From the NCBI GenBank assembly GCA_001045525.1, contig LDWW01000016.1:27899-91898 (forward strand): a stretch of 64,000 nt of DNA. Direction: 5' to 3'. Position numbers and translations under genes: made by a program. The notes below the pieces were generated by a model. The model saw nothing but the letters and a program-made list of their open reading frames with translations, ran no database searches and was not told the origin of the DNA. This stretch comes from Chitinispirillum alkaliphilum (GTDB lineage Bacteria > Fibrobacterota > Chitinivibrionia > Chitinivibrionales > Chitinispirillaceae). The first letter of the stretch is position 1. The number at the start of each line of letters is the position of its first letter. Of the stretch, positions 9,844 to 17,705 are shown piece by piece.

Positions 9844-10179
9844 ATGGCAAAAAAACAGAAGATATTCGGTTTCACTTTGATTGAGGTCGTTATTGTTGCG
9901 GTTATAGTAGCAGTACTTGCAGGATTGGCAATACCTCTCTATAACGGGTATATACAGGATACCCGGCAGAGTTCTGTAGATAATCTTGCTCAGGCTGCGG
10001 CTGCGGCTGCAAACTCCCACTGGCGCAAAACCGGAGTGGATTTTACCGGCAACTCAGATCTTTTAGACAAAATTGACATTTTTTATGATTCATCAAAACA
10101 CACAATAGAACTCAATGGCTCAAATATCACAGTCACCCATATTGTAACAGGCGTAACTTCAACAGTTCCTTACAGATAG
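9844..10179 (+). CDS. Type IV pilin, second copy
   Basis: 111-residue prepilin with leader MAKKQKIFG cut before FTLIEVVIVAVIVAVLAGLA, including Glu at +5. The helix and following segment (PLYNGYIQDTRQSSVDNLAQ) closely parallel the upstream pilin (QLYQGYIRDSRSNTAENLAS), so the two look like a tandem duplication with diverged C-terminal halves. The start ATG 9844 has AAGGGA upstream; the frame is open further upstream through the hairpin, but that part is not protein-like. Confidence 0.85.
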   Translation: MAKKQKIFGFTLIEVVIVAVIVAVLAGLAIPLYNGYIQDTRQSSVDNLAQAAAAAANSHWRKTGVDFTGNSDLLDKIDIFYDSSKHTIELNGSNITVTHIVTGVTSTVPYR

Positions 10180-10186
10180 AGGATGT

Positions 10187-10609
10187 ATGAAAAGAGGGAA
10201 ACTCAGTCATAACGGATTTACACTTGTAGAACTTCTTGTTTCAGCTACGATACTGAGCATCATAGTCGTTTCTGTTGTAGCTATATTTGTCAAGGGAAGA
10301 GAGATACAGGTTGTAGACCAAAACCGCCGGGAGGCAAGATCGATAGTTCAGAACCTTTTCGAATATGACTACAACAACAAAAATTTCGACCACCTAAATT
10401 TTGGTGACACCAGTTTCACAATTCATCTGAACCGTGGTTATTCAGACAGCATCCCGGCAACTGTCTCTACACAAATAAACAGCAATTATTTCACAATAGG
10501 CGACCAGGATCTGGAAACAAAAAAAATCAGTGTTTCAATTGACTGGATAGAACTTGACGGTGCAGAAGAAACTATTTCCCTTTCAAAATGGCTTGCCGGA
10601 GGATTATGA
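10187..10609 (+). CDS. Minor pilin / prepilin-like protein
   Basis: 140 residues. Leader MKRGKLSHNG is followed by FTLVELLVSATILSIIVVSVV, a class III prepilin signal with Glu at +5. The C-terminal half is a globular pilin head with no recognised domain. By position it matches PilV/GspI-type minor pilins that prime assembly. It begins 7 bp after the second pilin and its stop overlaps the next start (ATGA at 10606), so the two are co-translated. Confidence 0.8.
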   Translation: MKRGKLSHNGFTLVELLVSATILSIIVVSVVAIFVKGREIQVVDQNRREARSIVQNLFEYDYNNKNFDHLNFGDTSFTIHLNRGYSDSIPATVSTQINSNYFTIGDQDLETKKISVSIDWIELDGAEETISLSKWLAGGL

Positions 10610-11145
10610 AAAACTCTACTCATATAAGAGGCATTACACTTGTTGAAGTTCTTGTTTCGAGTGTGTTGGTAGCTATTCTGGCAGGTGCCGGTTACTCCAT
10701 TTTGAATTTATATATTATCGAGGCAAGAGACAGCTCAGCTCACCAACGAATACAAACACAGGCAGATGTTGTTTTTGAACAGATCTCAAGAAACATCAGG
10801 AACAGCTCATTGGTACTCACCTCCGGAGATCCGATTCCTGAATTGTTTGAATGTGAACCAGGAGATGAGTTAACCACCATCAGCACCGATATGATTCAAA
10901 TTTACAACAATGATAAGCTTATCGCAGGTTACAGAATCAATAGCGGAGTGCTTCAAGAGCTGGCACTACCTGAAGCATCCTGGGTCAGCTTTGAGACCGG
11001 AGGAAATGAAATTCTTCTCGATAGCCTGATCTTTAGTCTTGACGGTTGCAGGAAGAGTGTTCAGGCAAAGTTTTGGTTTAGGTTTATCGACATAGATACT
11101 TACTATTCAAAACCACGAAGAGGTCATTTTTTATGCCGAAATTAA
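10606..11145 (+). CDS. Minor pilin, PilW/GspJ-like
   Basis: 179 residues from ATG 10606, which overlaps the previous stop as ATGA. Leader MKNSTHIRG precedes ITLVEVLVSSVLVAILAGAG; the +1 residue is Ile rather than Phe, and Glu is at +5. The following sequence (RIQTQADVVFEQISRNIRNS) resembles PilW/GspJ proteins. The 3' end overlaps the next gene by 13 bp. An in-frame ATG at 10588 within the upstream gene is less likely because it would lengthen the leader. Confidence 0.78.
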   Translation: MKNSTHIRGITLVEVLVSSVLVAILAGAGYSILNLYIIEARDSSAHQRIQTQADVVFEQISRNIRNSSLVLTSGDPIPELFECEPGDELTTISTDMIQIYNNDKLIAGYRINSGVLQELALPEASWVSFETGGNEILLDSLIFSLDGCRKSVQAKFWFRFIDIDTYYSKPRRGHFLCRN

Positions 11146-12305
11146 GAAATAATCCTTTTCCCATTTCAAAGGCAGGCTCTGCACTGGTTGGTGTATTGGC
11201 TATATCGATTCTTTTGTCGATTGCTGCTGCGGGGTATATAGGATTAGCAAGAAATACAGTAAACAGTGAACATCTTGCACTTAACGACACACGGGCATTG
11301 TTGGCGGCGGAATCTGGCCTCCTTATCGCAGGTAGTCTTGTTTTGCAACAGGATGAGTGGCCGGCATCTGATTTGCCTGATTTATTGGGAGAACTGCTTA
11401 GGGGAGAAAATGCAGTAAATGGTTTTGATGTTACAGTGGATGCATCCCTTACCGGGTTAGAGGGAGATTCGATTCTTATCACATCCACTGCGACTAGCCC
11501 TCTAATATTTTATGACAAGCAGATAAGTTTAACAATATACAATACAGGATTAAATGTACCCTTTGATACGAATGCGTTTGATCATGGCATCTTTGCAGGA
11601 GAAGAAATTCACATAGCAGGAAATGGCGACATCAGAAACCCTGACAGCACCTTTGCATCTGCACACACCAACGGGACTTTCCAAATTACAGGAAATTCAA
11701 ATGTGCAAGCGAACATCTCCGCTTCAGATGATATTACAATGTCAGGAAACTCCAACCATATCGGTACCAGTGAAACTCAGGTACAGCCAATAGATTTCCC
11801 TGATATTGATCTTACCCCATGGAAAACAACAGCTCAACAAAATGGTCAGCGGTTTACCAGTCTTACCGAAATACCATTTCAAAATAACACCTATGAACCT
11901 GAAGGTGGAATTTTGTGGATTGATTCAGACGAAGAAATCAAGATATCTCAAAAAACCATCACTGGAACAATCATTGTTAACGGAGATATATCATTCGAAA
12001 GCAGCTCATTACTTCTGGGACCCGATGACAATTTCGCAATTGCAAGCGTGTCTGGAAATATCAGGGTTTCAACAGGTGAAATAGAAGGACTGATTTACGC
12101 CAAAAATGGCAATTACATTCACGATGGTCAGGGTACTGTGAATGGACAAATCATTGCCAAGGGCTCTGTCACCCGCAAGGGTTCACCCCAATCGACTTTA
12201 ACAATTACTTACAAACGGATTATCCCTATAATTCCAGAAACTGGAACTAACCCAAGCCGGAAGATCATTTCAGGCTCATGGTCAGAGAAAAATATCTCCT
12301 TTTAA
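11133..12305 (+). CDS. PilX/GspK-like large minor pilin with repetitive passenger
   Basis: 390 residues. A leader of about 15 residues ends KAG, then SALVGVLAISILLSIAAAGY forms the pilin helix; the +5 position is not Glu, as is common in PilX/GspK proteins. Residues 150-330 contain repeated short strands (HIAGNGDIRN, FQITGNSNVQ, ITMSGNSNHI, GTIIVNGDIS) reminiscent of bactofilin or beta-helix folds, as in other PilX-like proteins with DUF7305-type regions. It overlaps the previous gene by 13 bp. A paralogue with the same architecture is at 36794-38371. Confidence 0.7.
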   Translation: MPKLRNNPFPISKAGSALVGVLAISILLSIAAAGYIGLARNTVNSEHLALNDTRALLAAESGLLIAGSLVLQQDEWPASDLPDLLGELLRGENAVNGFDVTVDASLTGLEGDSILITSTATSPLIFYDKQISLTIYNTGLNVPFDTNAFDHGIFAGEEIHIAGNGDIRNPDSTFASAHTNGTFQITGNSNVQANISASDDITMSGNSNHIGTSETQVQPIDFPDIDLTPWKTTAQQNGQRFTSLTEIPFQNNTYEPEGGILWIDSDEEIKISQKTITGTIIVNGDISFESSSLLLGPDDNFAIASVSGNIRVSTGEIEGLIYAKNGNYIHDGQGTVNGQIIAKGSVTRKGSPQSTLTITYKRIIPIIPETGTNPSRKIISGSWSEKNISF

Positions 12306-12355
12306 GCTATACAAGCATACTCGGTTCAGCATTAACCCTTATTTCAGAGGTAAAC

Positions 12356-13294
12356 ATGCAGAAAAAAAAGGCCATATCAGTGGGTATCGAAACCAATTCT
12401 CATTTCCTGCGTGCGGTTAAGCTTGGCAGAAATGAGAAGAGTAAAACGCATACGATTCTGGGGATGGAAGAAATTCGGGGTGATTATTCAAATGACCAGA
12501 ATTTAGTCGACTCCCTTAAAAAAGTCAAAGACAAACTCTCGATCAGCCCATTTGACAGGGTTATCACGTGCCTTGGCGGAAAAAAAACTTTTGTTTACCA
12601 GCTGAAATTCAGGCGTTTACCAGAAGAAGAGATGAAAAACGCATTGCGATTAGAAATTCGCAAAAGCCTTCCATTTGATATTTCTGCAGCTATAATTGAT
12701 TACCTTATCTCAGGAGAGAGTAATCAGGCTGAAGATTATGACCAGGTGATTGTAACAGCAGTCACAAGCACTCTCCTAAACCGTCATTTAGGGGTTTTCA
12801 AAAGAGCAGGTATAAAGCCTGTGATAGTGGATCTTCTTCCACTTGCTGCAGCCAATTCCTTCTGGGAATCAAACAGGGGAATAACAGCCTCAGATTCTAC
12901 TCAGGTAATGTTACATATTGGTCCGAAATTTACAAACATAATTATTGATGGTAACAAATCCAGCTTTTTCCATCGAACAGTTTACTTTGATGCAATCGAA
13001 GTTTTCGATGGTGATCAGAATACCTCAAACACTAACCTGTTTAAAAACAGTAAACTTCTCGATTTACGGGATGAAGTTATGCGAACACTTACCTTTTACA
13101 GTAATTCATTCAACCATTCAGATTTTTCAAGCATTCATCTTATGGGGGATTTTTCAAATAAGGATATGGCTGAGTTTTTTCTGAAGCATAGTAATATCCC
13201 TACAGAGGTAAACGATCTTGCTAGATCGATATATCCTCATCTTGATAATGAGACTGAAAAATTCAATATTGCGACTTCTCTGTCTATGAGGTAA
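12356..13294 (+). CDS. pilM: Type IV pilus assembly protein PilM
   Basis: Actin-like cytoplasmic protein that binds the PilN tail and links the motor to the inner-membrane alignment complex. 312 residues from ATG 12356. The N-terminus AISVGIETNSHFLRAVKL matches the PilM phosphate-1 region, and RLPEEEMKNALRLEIRKSLPF is the typical PilM alpha-helical segment. I chose 12356 over an in-frame ATG at 12278 because the latter overlaps the preceding gene and adds a non-homologous tail; AGAGG lies 6-7 bases before 12356. First gene of a pilMNOPQ block. Confidence 0.85.
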   Translation: MQKKKAISVGIETNSHFLRAVKLGRNEKSKTHTILGMEEIRGDYSNDQNLVDSLKKVKDKLSISPFDRVITCLGGKKTFVYQLKFRRLPEEEMKNALRLEIRKSLPFDISAAIIDYLISGESNQAEDYDQVIVTAVTSTLLNRHLGVFKRAGIKPVIVDLLPLAAANSFWESNRGITASDSTQVMLHIGPKFTNIIIDGNKSSFFHRTVYFDAIEVFDGDQNTSNTNLFKNSKLLDLRDEVMRTLTFYSNSFNHSDFSSIHLMGDFSNKDMAEFFLKHSNIPTEVNDLARSIYPHLDNETEKFNIATSLSMR

Positions 13295-13333
13295 ATGAAG
13301 TGTTACTGATTATCAAATCAAAGGATTAGAAAT

Positions 13334-13921
13334 ATGCGATATGAAATAAATATGGTTCGCTATATCAGAATGGAGGAGTCTAAGAATGAAGCAGCACATC
13401 TCAAGGCGACTGTGCTGTGTGTTGTTTCTACAGGCATACTCCTGCTCTCTGTCTTTTATTCCTTTTTGAATGTAACCTCTATGCGCAGCGAATTACAAAA
13501 GGAACAGGATCGTTTAGATGTAATAGAGCTACAATATCAACGTTATCAGCAAACCCAGACCATTATTGACAAAGCGGATTTGGAGCTTTTGGACAGACTT
13601 CAGGGGAATAGAATTTTCTGGACCGAAAAACTTGCAGCTATAGCATTCCATCTTCCTAATAAAGCGCCCAACCCCTACTGGATAACAAACTTCAGTTACA
13701 ACAGAAACATCTTCAATGTTCAGGGGTATGGATATATCTCACCCAGACAGGAACAGTTGATTACAATAGATGACTACCTGAATAAACTCCGAGCTGATAC
13801 TACCTACAACCAGGTATTCAAAACCACACTTCTCAGATCGACACAACGCAATGATGAAGGAAACAGGCAGCGGGTTAACTTCGAATTTTCTTCTATCAGC
13901 AAAGGAGCAATTGTACGATGA
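13334..13921 (+). CDS. pilN: Type IV pilus alignment protein PilN-like
   Basis: 195-residue bitopic protein. The short cytoplasmic start MRYEINMVRYIRMEESKNE corresponds to the PilN motif (I-N-L-L in classical members) that docks on PilM. One membrane helix (TVLCVVSTGILLLSVFYSFL) is followed by a coiled-coil-like periplasmic region and a small globular domain. Sequence identity to known PilN is weak by eye, so the call depends strongly on the gene order pilM-N-O-P-Q. The stop overlaps the next start (ATGA at 13918). Confidence 0.75.
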   Translation: MRYEINMVRYIRMEESKNEAAHLKATVLCVVSTGILLLSVFYSFLNVTSMRSELQKEQDRLDVIELQYQRYQQTQTIIDKADLELLDRLQGNRIFWTEKLAAIAFHLPNKAPNPYWITNFSYNRNIFNVQGYGYISPRQEQLITIDDYLNKLRADTTYNQVFKTTLLRSTQRNDEGNRQRVNFEFSSISKGAIVR

Positions 13922-14457
13922 AAAAGGGCAACATTTTCCTGATTCTTATATTTTTGCTCATCACAGCTATTATCGCCTTTGATCGTTACTATGTATCCAA
14001 TCTTCAGGAAACATTTTCTGAATTGGAAAAACAGCGAATTGTAACATCAAATAAGCTCGCTACTGCAAAAATAGTTCATGAAAATTTAAACCACGTAAGA
14101 GAGCTCGTTTTTGCCAATATGATCTTTCCTGAAATGGAAATTTCTGATCCCCATGAGACTCAGTTGTTTGAGTTTATCACTACCAGCATAAATGATCTCA
14201 GACTTAAACTGGTATCATTGAAGCCGTTACCACCTAAAACCGAGAACGGTATTACAATTTTTAGTTATGATATGGAAATCGAGGGTGACTTCTTTAAGTT
14301 CGGTGAATTGTGCGCAAAATTTGAGAACAGCAGGCGAATTATATCTCTTGAATCATTTAACATTGATCTTTTACATAATGAATCATCCCGAAACTCAGAA
14401 AACGTGGGGATTCGTGTAAACATGAGAATAAACACCTATATGATTTCCAAAACCTGA
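13918..14457 (+). CDS. pilO: Type IV pilus alignment protein PilO-like
   Basis: 179 residues. An N-terminal membrane helix (NIFLILIFLLITAIIAF) is followed by a coiled coil (SNLQETFSELEKQRIVTSNK) and a ferredoxin-like fold with SYDMEIEGDFFKFGELCAKF, which matches the PilO pattern of a beta strand leading into a helix after the coiled coil. PilO dimerises with PilN and spans towards PilP and the secretin. Translation is coupled to pilN. Called from structure and gene order. Confidence 0.75.
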   Translation: MKKGNIFLILIFLLITAIIAFDRYYVSNLQETFSELEKQRIVTSNKLATAKIVHENLNHVRELVFANMIFPEMEISDPHETQLFEFITTSINDLRLKLVSLKPLPPKTENGITIFSYDMEIEGDFFKFGELCAKFENSRRIISLESFNIDLLHNESSRNSENVGIRVNMRINTYMISKT

Positions 14458-14497
14458 GTTATTCTCGATGAAAAAATATTAAACCAATTAAAAGGAT

Positions 14498-15034
14498 ATG
14501 GAATTAGTGAAACAGTATTCTACCCAAATCGTTGCATCTGTTTTGGCTCTGATACTGGCATTTGCCCTTACAGCCCGTATCAGATATCAGAGAAATTTCT
14601 TCGATCAAATGGTTACTGATGCACTTGAGACGTCTGAGGGTTATGATCAAAGATTTATTGACCTGGTTCAGAAACTCGAGTATGAGCTCACATTGAGAGC
14701 CAGTTTCGGCTACACGGGTCAAAAGGATCCCATGACTGGCAGGGAACGTGTAGTTTTGGTTCAAACTCCCCCAGTCAGAAGACAACCAGTTAGAAGAGAA
14801 GTCAAACAGGAGGAAGTCGATCCAATCAGGCTCACTGCCATTATTTACGAAGAGGAAAGAGGTGTGCATACAGCTATCGTTATGGATCGGGACCGCTCTT
14901 ACTCCGTTGAAATGAAAGATCAGGTTGCGGGACGTACAATTTCCAGAATAACTGCAAGCAAAATATTTATGGAAGATGACAAAGCTATTTACTATTACGA
15001 CATAGACGGAAGTAAAGGAAAAGAGCTTAAATAA
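14498..15034 (+). CDS. Type IV pilus lipoprotein-equivalent PilP-like
   Basis: 178 residues in the pilP position between pilO and the secretin. It has an N-terminal membrane helix (IVASVLALILAFALTARI) rather than a lipobox, a proline-rich linker (QTPPVRRQPVRREVK), and a C-terminal small beta domain (LTAIIYEEERGVHTAIVMDR, AGRTISRITASKIFMEDDK) resembling the PilP/GspC homology region that binds secretin N domains. The absence of a lipoprotein signal and the long periplasmic helix differ from classical PilP and recall GspC. Start has AAAGG close upstream. Confidence 0.6.
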   Translation: MELVKQYSTQIVASVLALILAFALTARIRYQRNFFDQMVTDALETSEGYDQRFIDLVQKLEYELTLRASFGYTGQKDPMTGRERVVLVQTPPVRRQPVRREVKQEEVDPIRLTAIIYEEERGVHTAIVMDRDRSYSVEMKDQVAGRTISRITASKIFMEDDKAIYYYDIDGSKGKELK

Positions 15035-15080
15035 TAAAAACATACATCAATACTATTCAATATTACCAAGGGAGGCACTG

Positions 15081-16559
15081 GTGAAAAGTCTGGCTATTGT
15101 ACTGACATTCGCTCTTTCTGTTCACTTTTTATCTTTTGCTCAGGCTCAAAACTCACCAATTATTAACAGGGAATCCAATCCTTTGCTTAAGTCTCCAATA
15201 TCCTTGGTAGCCAAAGATGCAAACCTCTCAGAGGTCTTGAGGGTATTATCAGATCGTTCAGGAATGAACTTTGTGGCAGGAGAGGGAGTTAACAGAGAGA
15301 GAATTACAATAATGCTCAACAACACCCCACTTGATGAAGCGATCAATCTGTTGGTCCGGGCTGCAGGTCTATCCTATGAGATAATTGGAAATTCAGTTCT
15401 GATTGCCGAACCGGGCAATCTCGAAACTGAGATCGGGTTGTCCTCTTATGTGGTAAACCTAAAGTACGCTAATGCAAGAGAAGTAGCAGAAATGCTTTCT
15501 GACCTTACGCAATCAATAAAAGTAGACGAGGGTGGAAATAAACTTATCTGCTACACCAGCCCAAGGGTAATACTTGAGATAGAAAGAATTGTCAATGCTA
15601 TTGATCAGCCTCATATTCTTGTTCTTTTAGAAACAAGACTTATAGAGGTCGCAATGGACAGACTCGATCAATACGGGATAAACTGGAGCAATCTGTCCCC
15701 CATTCAAGCAGGAATCAGGTATCCGGAGGCTGAGTTGACAGATGGTTTTGATTTGAATAACTGGGTAAGACTCCCTATCAATTTCAACGTAACTCTTGAC
15801 ATGTTACTCCAAACCGGTGATGCAAGACTGCTTATGGATTCAAAACTTACCACAACAAACAACAGAGAAGCCTCTCTTCACATCGGGGAAATTATACCAT
15901 ACGTAATACAAACCTACAACCTGACATCCGCAGGTGTCAATCAGCAAATTCAAAGGGAAGAGGTAGGGGTTCTCATTACCATGACTCCACAAGTTAATGA
16001 GGAGGATCAAATTACACTTATTATGGAACCGGAAGTATCAAACATTGCCGGGTGGAGAGGTCAGAATGCAGACATTCCACTTATTCGGGTCCGCAAAACA
16101 AACACAACTGTGAGGGTAGAGAATGGTCAACCCATTTTTCTGGCAGGCCTTCTATCAGAAGAAAAAAGTGTAGAGATAAGGAAATTGCCTGTACTGGGGA
16201 GCGTACCACTATTAGGTTTTCTCTTTCAGAACAGAAGAACTACACTATCCAAAAAGAATCTGATCATTGAAGTGGTTCCGCATATTATAAAGCACCCTTC
16301 TGAAATCAGCAGATTTATAAACAGCTCAGGACAAAGCAGACAAAGGATAGGGTCACTCCAATCACCACAACATCAGGACACCACCTCTGATAATACAGAA
16401 GCTCCTTTGATTAATCCAGATCCATCCATGGTTTTACCCACTACCTATCCAAACCCGGAGGTTATCTATGAATCTCCGATGCAAATGAACGTAAACGACT
16501 CTATTATGGGCAACAGTTTTGAAAATACAGACACCACCAAATCATCAGTTAATCAGTGA
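15081..16559 (+). CDS. pilQ: Type IV pilus secretin PilQ
   Basis: Outer-membrane secretin of 492 residues, starting with GTG at 15081 after GGGAGG. A signal peptide ends near SFAQAQ. An STN/N0-type domain follows (ISLVAKDANLSEVLRVLSDR), then an N1-type domain (VVNLKYANAREVAEMLSDL), and the secretin core with VGVLITMTPQVNEEDQITL and the signature VENGQPIFLAGLLSEE ... VPLLGFLFQNRR. It is short for a PilQ: AMIN domains are absent. The C-terminal 80 residues are a polar, proline-rich tail, perhaps for a pilotin. It forms the pore for the pilus. Confidence 0.92.
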   Translation: MKSLAIVLTFALSVHFLSFAQAQNSPIINRESNPLLKSPISLVAKDANLSEVLRVLSDRSGMNFVAGEGVNRERITIMLNNTPLDEAINLLVRAAGLSYEIIGNSVLIAEPGNLETEIGLSSYVVNLKYANAREVAEMLSDLTQSIKVDEGGNKLICYTSPRVILEIERIVNAIDQPHILVLLETRLIEVAMDRLDQYGINWSNLSPIQAGIRYPEAELTDGFDLNNWVRLPINFNVTLDMLLQTGDARLLMDSKLTTTNNREASLHIGEIIPYVIQTYNLTSAGVNQQIQREEVGVLITMTPQVNEEDQITLIMEPEVSNIAGWRGQNADIPLIRVRKTNTTVRVENGQPIFLAGLLSEEKSVEIRKLPVLGSVPLLGFLFQNRRTTLSKKNLIIEVVPHIIKHPSEISRFINSSGQSRQRIGSLQSPQHQDTTSDNTEAPLINPDPSMVLPTTYPNPEVIYESPMQMNVNDSIMGNSFENTDTTKSSVNQ

Positions 16560-16570
16560 GGAGAATTTGT

Positions 16571-17659
16571 ATGCAGACGGAAACCGAAGATAGAGTTGAA
16601 ATTATCACATTACAAAGTCTCCTCAGTGTGGCTGTTGAGCGTGGTGCAACTGATCTTATTTTAAGTGTTGGTCAGCCTCCACAGATTCGTGTTAACAGCA
16701 TACTGGTTTCTATGGACCAGCCCAAACTAACTCCACAAATGATAAAATTACTCTGCTATGGGGTAATGAGTGATTCTCAGCAAAAAAAGCTTGAACAGGA
16801 TTGGGAGGTTGATTTTTCTTTTGGTGTCAAAAACCTTTCGAGATTCAGAGCCAATGTATTTATTCAAAAAGGTTCACTATCCGGTGCATTCCGTGCGATA
16901 CCGCACAAGATTCTCGATATTGACACTCTTGGTTTACCACCAATAGTTAAATCGATTTCAGACCGCCCAAATGGTCTTGTTCTGGTCACCGGCCCGACAG
17001 GTTCCGGCAAGTCAACAACCCTTGCTGCAATGATTGACAGAATAAATCAGAATCGTCACTGCCACATAATTACAATTGAAGACCCTATAGAATATATCTA
17101 TGAGCACAAATCTTCGACAGTAGAACAACGTGAAGTGGGAACTGATACCCGTTCATTTCATACAGCCTTAAAAAGCATACTCAGACAGGACCCGGATGTG
17201 GTTTTACTCGGAGAAATGCGCGATATTGAATCCATTCAGGCTGCACTTACCATAGCAGAAACCGGGCACCTTTGTTTTGCAACTTTACACACAAATTCCT
17301 GTGCCCAGACGTTGTCCAGAATTGTTGATGTATTCCCTGGTGAGAATCAGCAACAGATCCGGACTCAGCTTTCTCTTACACTGAACGCAGTCTTTTCTCA
17401 GGTTCTGTTACCGAAAATCGGAGGCGGGCTTACTCTTGCAGCAGAAATTATGACCGGATCACCAGCAATTAAATCTCTCATCAGAGAAAATAAAATTCAT
17501 AACATCAATAATCATATCCAGCTTGGAGCCAGTTCCGGAATGCAGACTCTTAATCAATCCCTTGTATCATTGGTTAGGAATGGATTGATTACAAGAGAAA
17601 ATGCTCTGAAAGCGACGCATAACACTGAAGATCTGCATAAGTGTCTTATACACGTTTAA
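16571..17659 (+). CDS. pilT: Pilus retraction ATPase PilT
   Basis: Hexameric ATPase that depolymerises pili and drives twitching. 362 residues from ATG 16571. Walker A is TGPTGSGKSTT (residues 140-150), the Asp box is HIITIEDPIEY, Walker B LRQDPDVVLLGEMRD, and the His box ETGHLCFATLHTN. The PilT-type C-terminal AIRNLIRE-like motif appears as AIKSLIRENKIHNI. A GTG at 16556 overlapping the pilQ stop is an alternative start, but GAGGAG precedes 16571. It lies between pilQ and pilB. Confidence 0.92.
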   Translation: MQTETEDRVEIITLQSLLSVAVERGATDLILSVGQPPQIRVNSILVSMDQPKLTPQMIKLLCYGVMSDSQQKKLEQDWEVDFSFGVKNLSRFRANVFIQKGSLSGAFRAIPHKILDIDTLGLPPIVKSISDRPNGLVLVTGPTGSGKSTTLAAMIDRINQNRHCHIITIEDPIEYIYEHKSSTVEQREVGTDTRSFHTALKSILRQDPDVVLLGEMRDIESIQAALTIAETGHLCFATLHTNSCAQTLSRIVDVFPGENQQQIRTQLSLTLNAVFSQVLLPKIGGGLTLAAEIMTGSPAIKSLIRENKIHNINNHIQLGASSGMQTLNQSLVSLVRNGLITRENALKATHNTEDLHKCLIHV

Positions 17660-17705
17660 TCAGTAGGTATATGATTTCTTACAACCTGAATCCAGAGAGT
17701 ACACC

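Noticed and set aside
14504..15043. 179-codon open frame opposite the PilP-like gene
   Set aside because: The plus strand fits operon order and structure; the antisense sequence has no recognisable feature.
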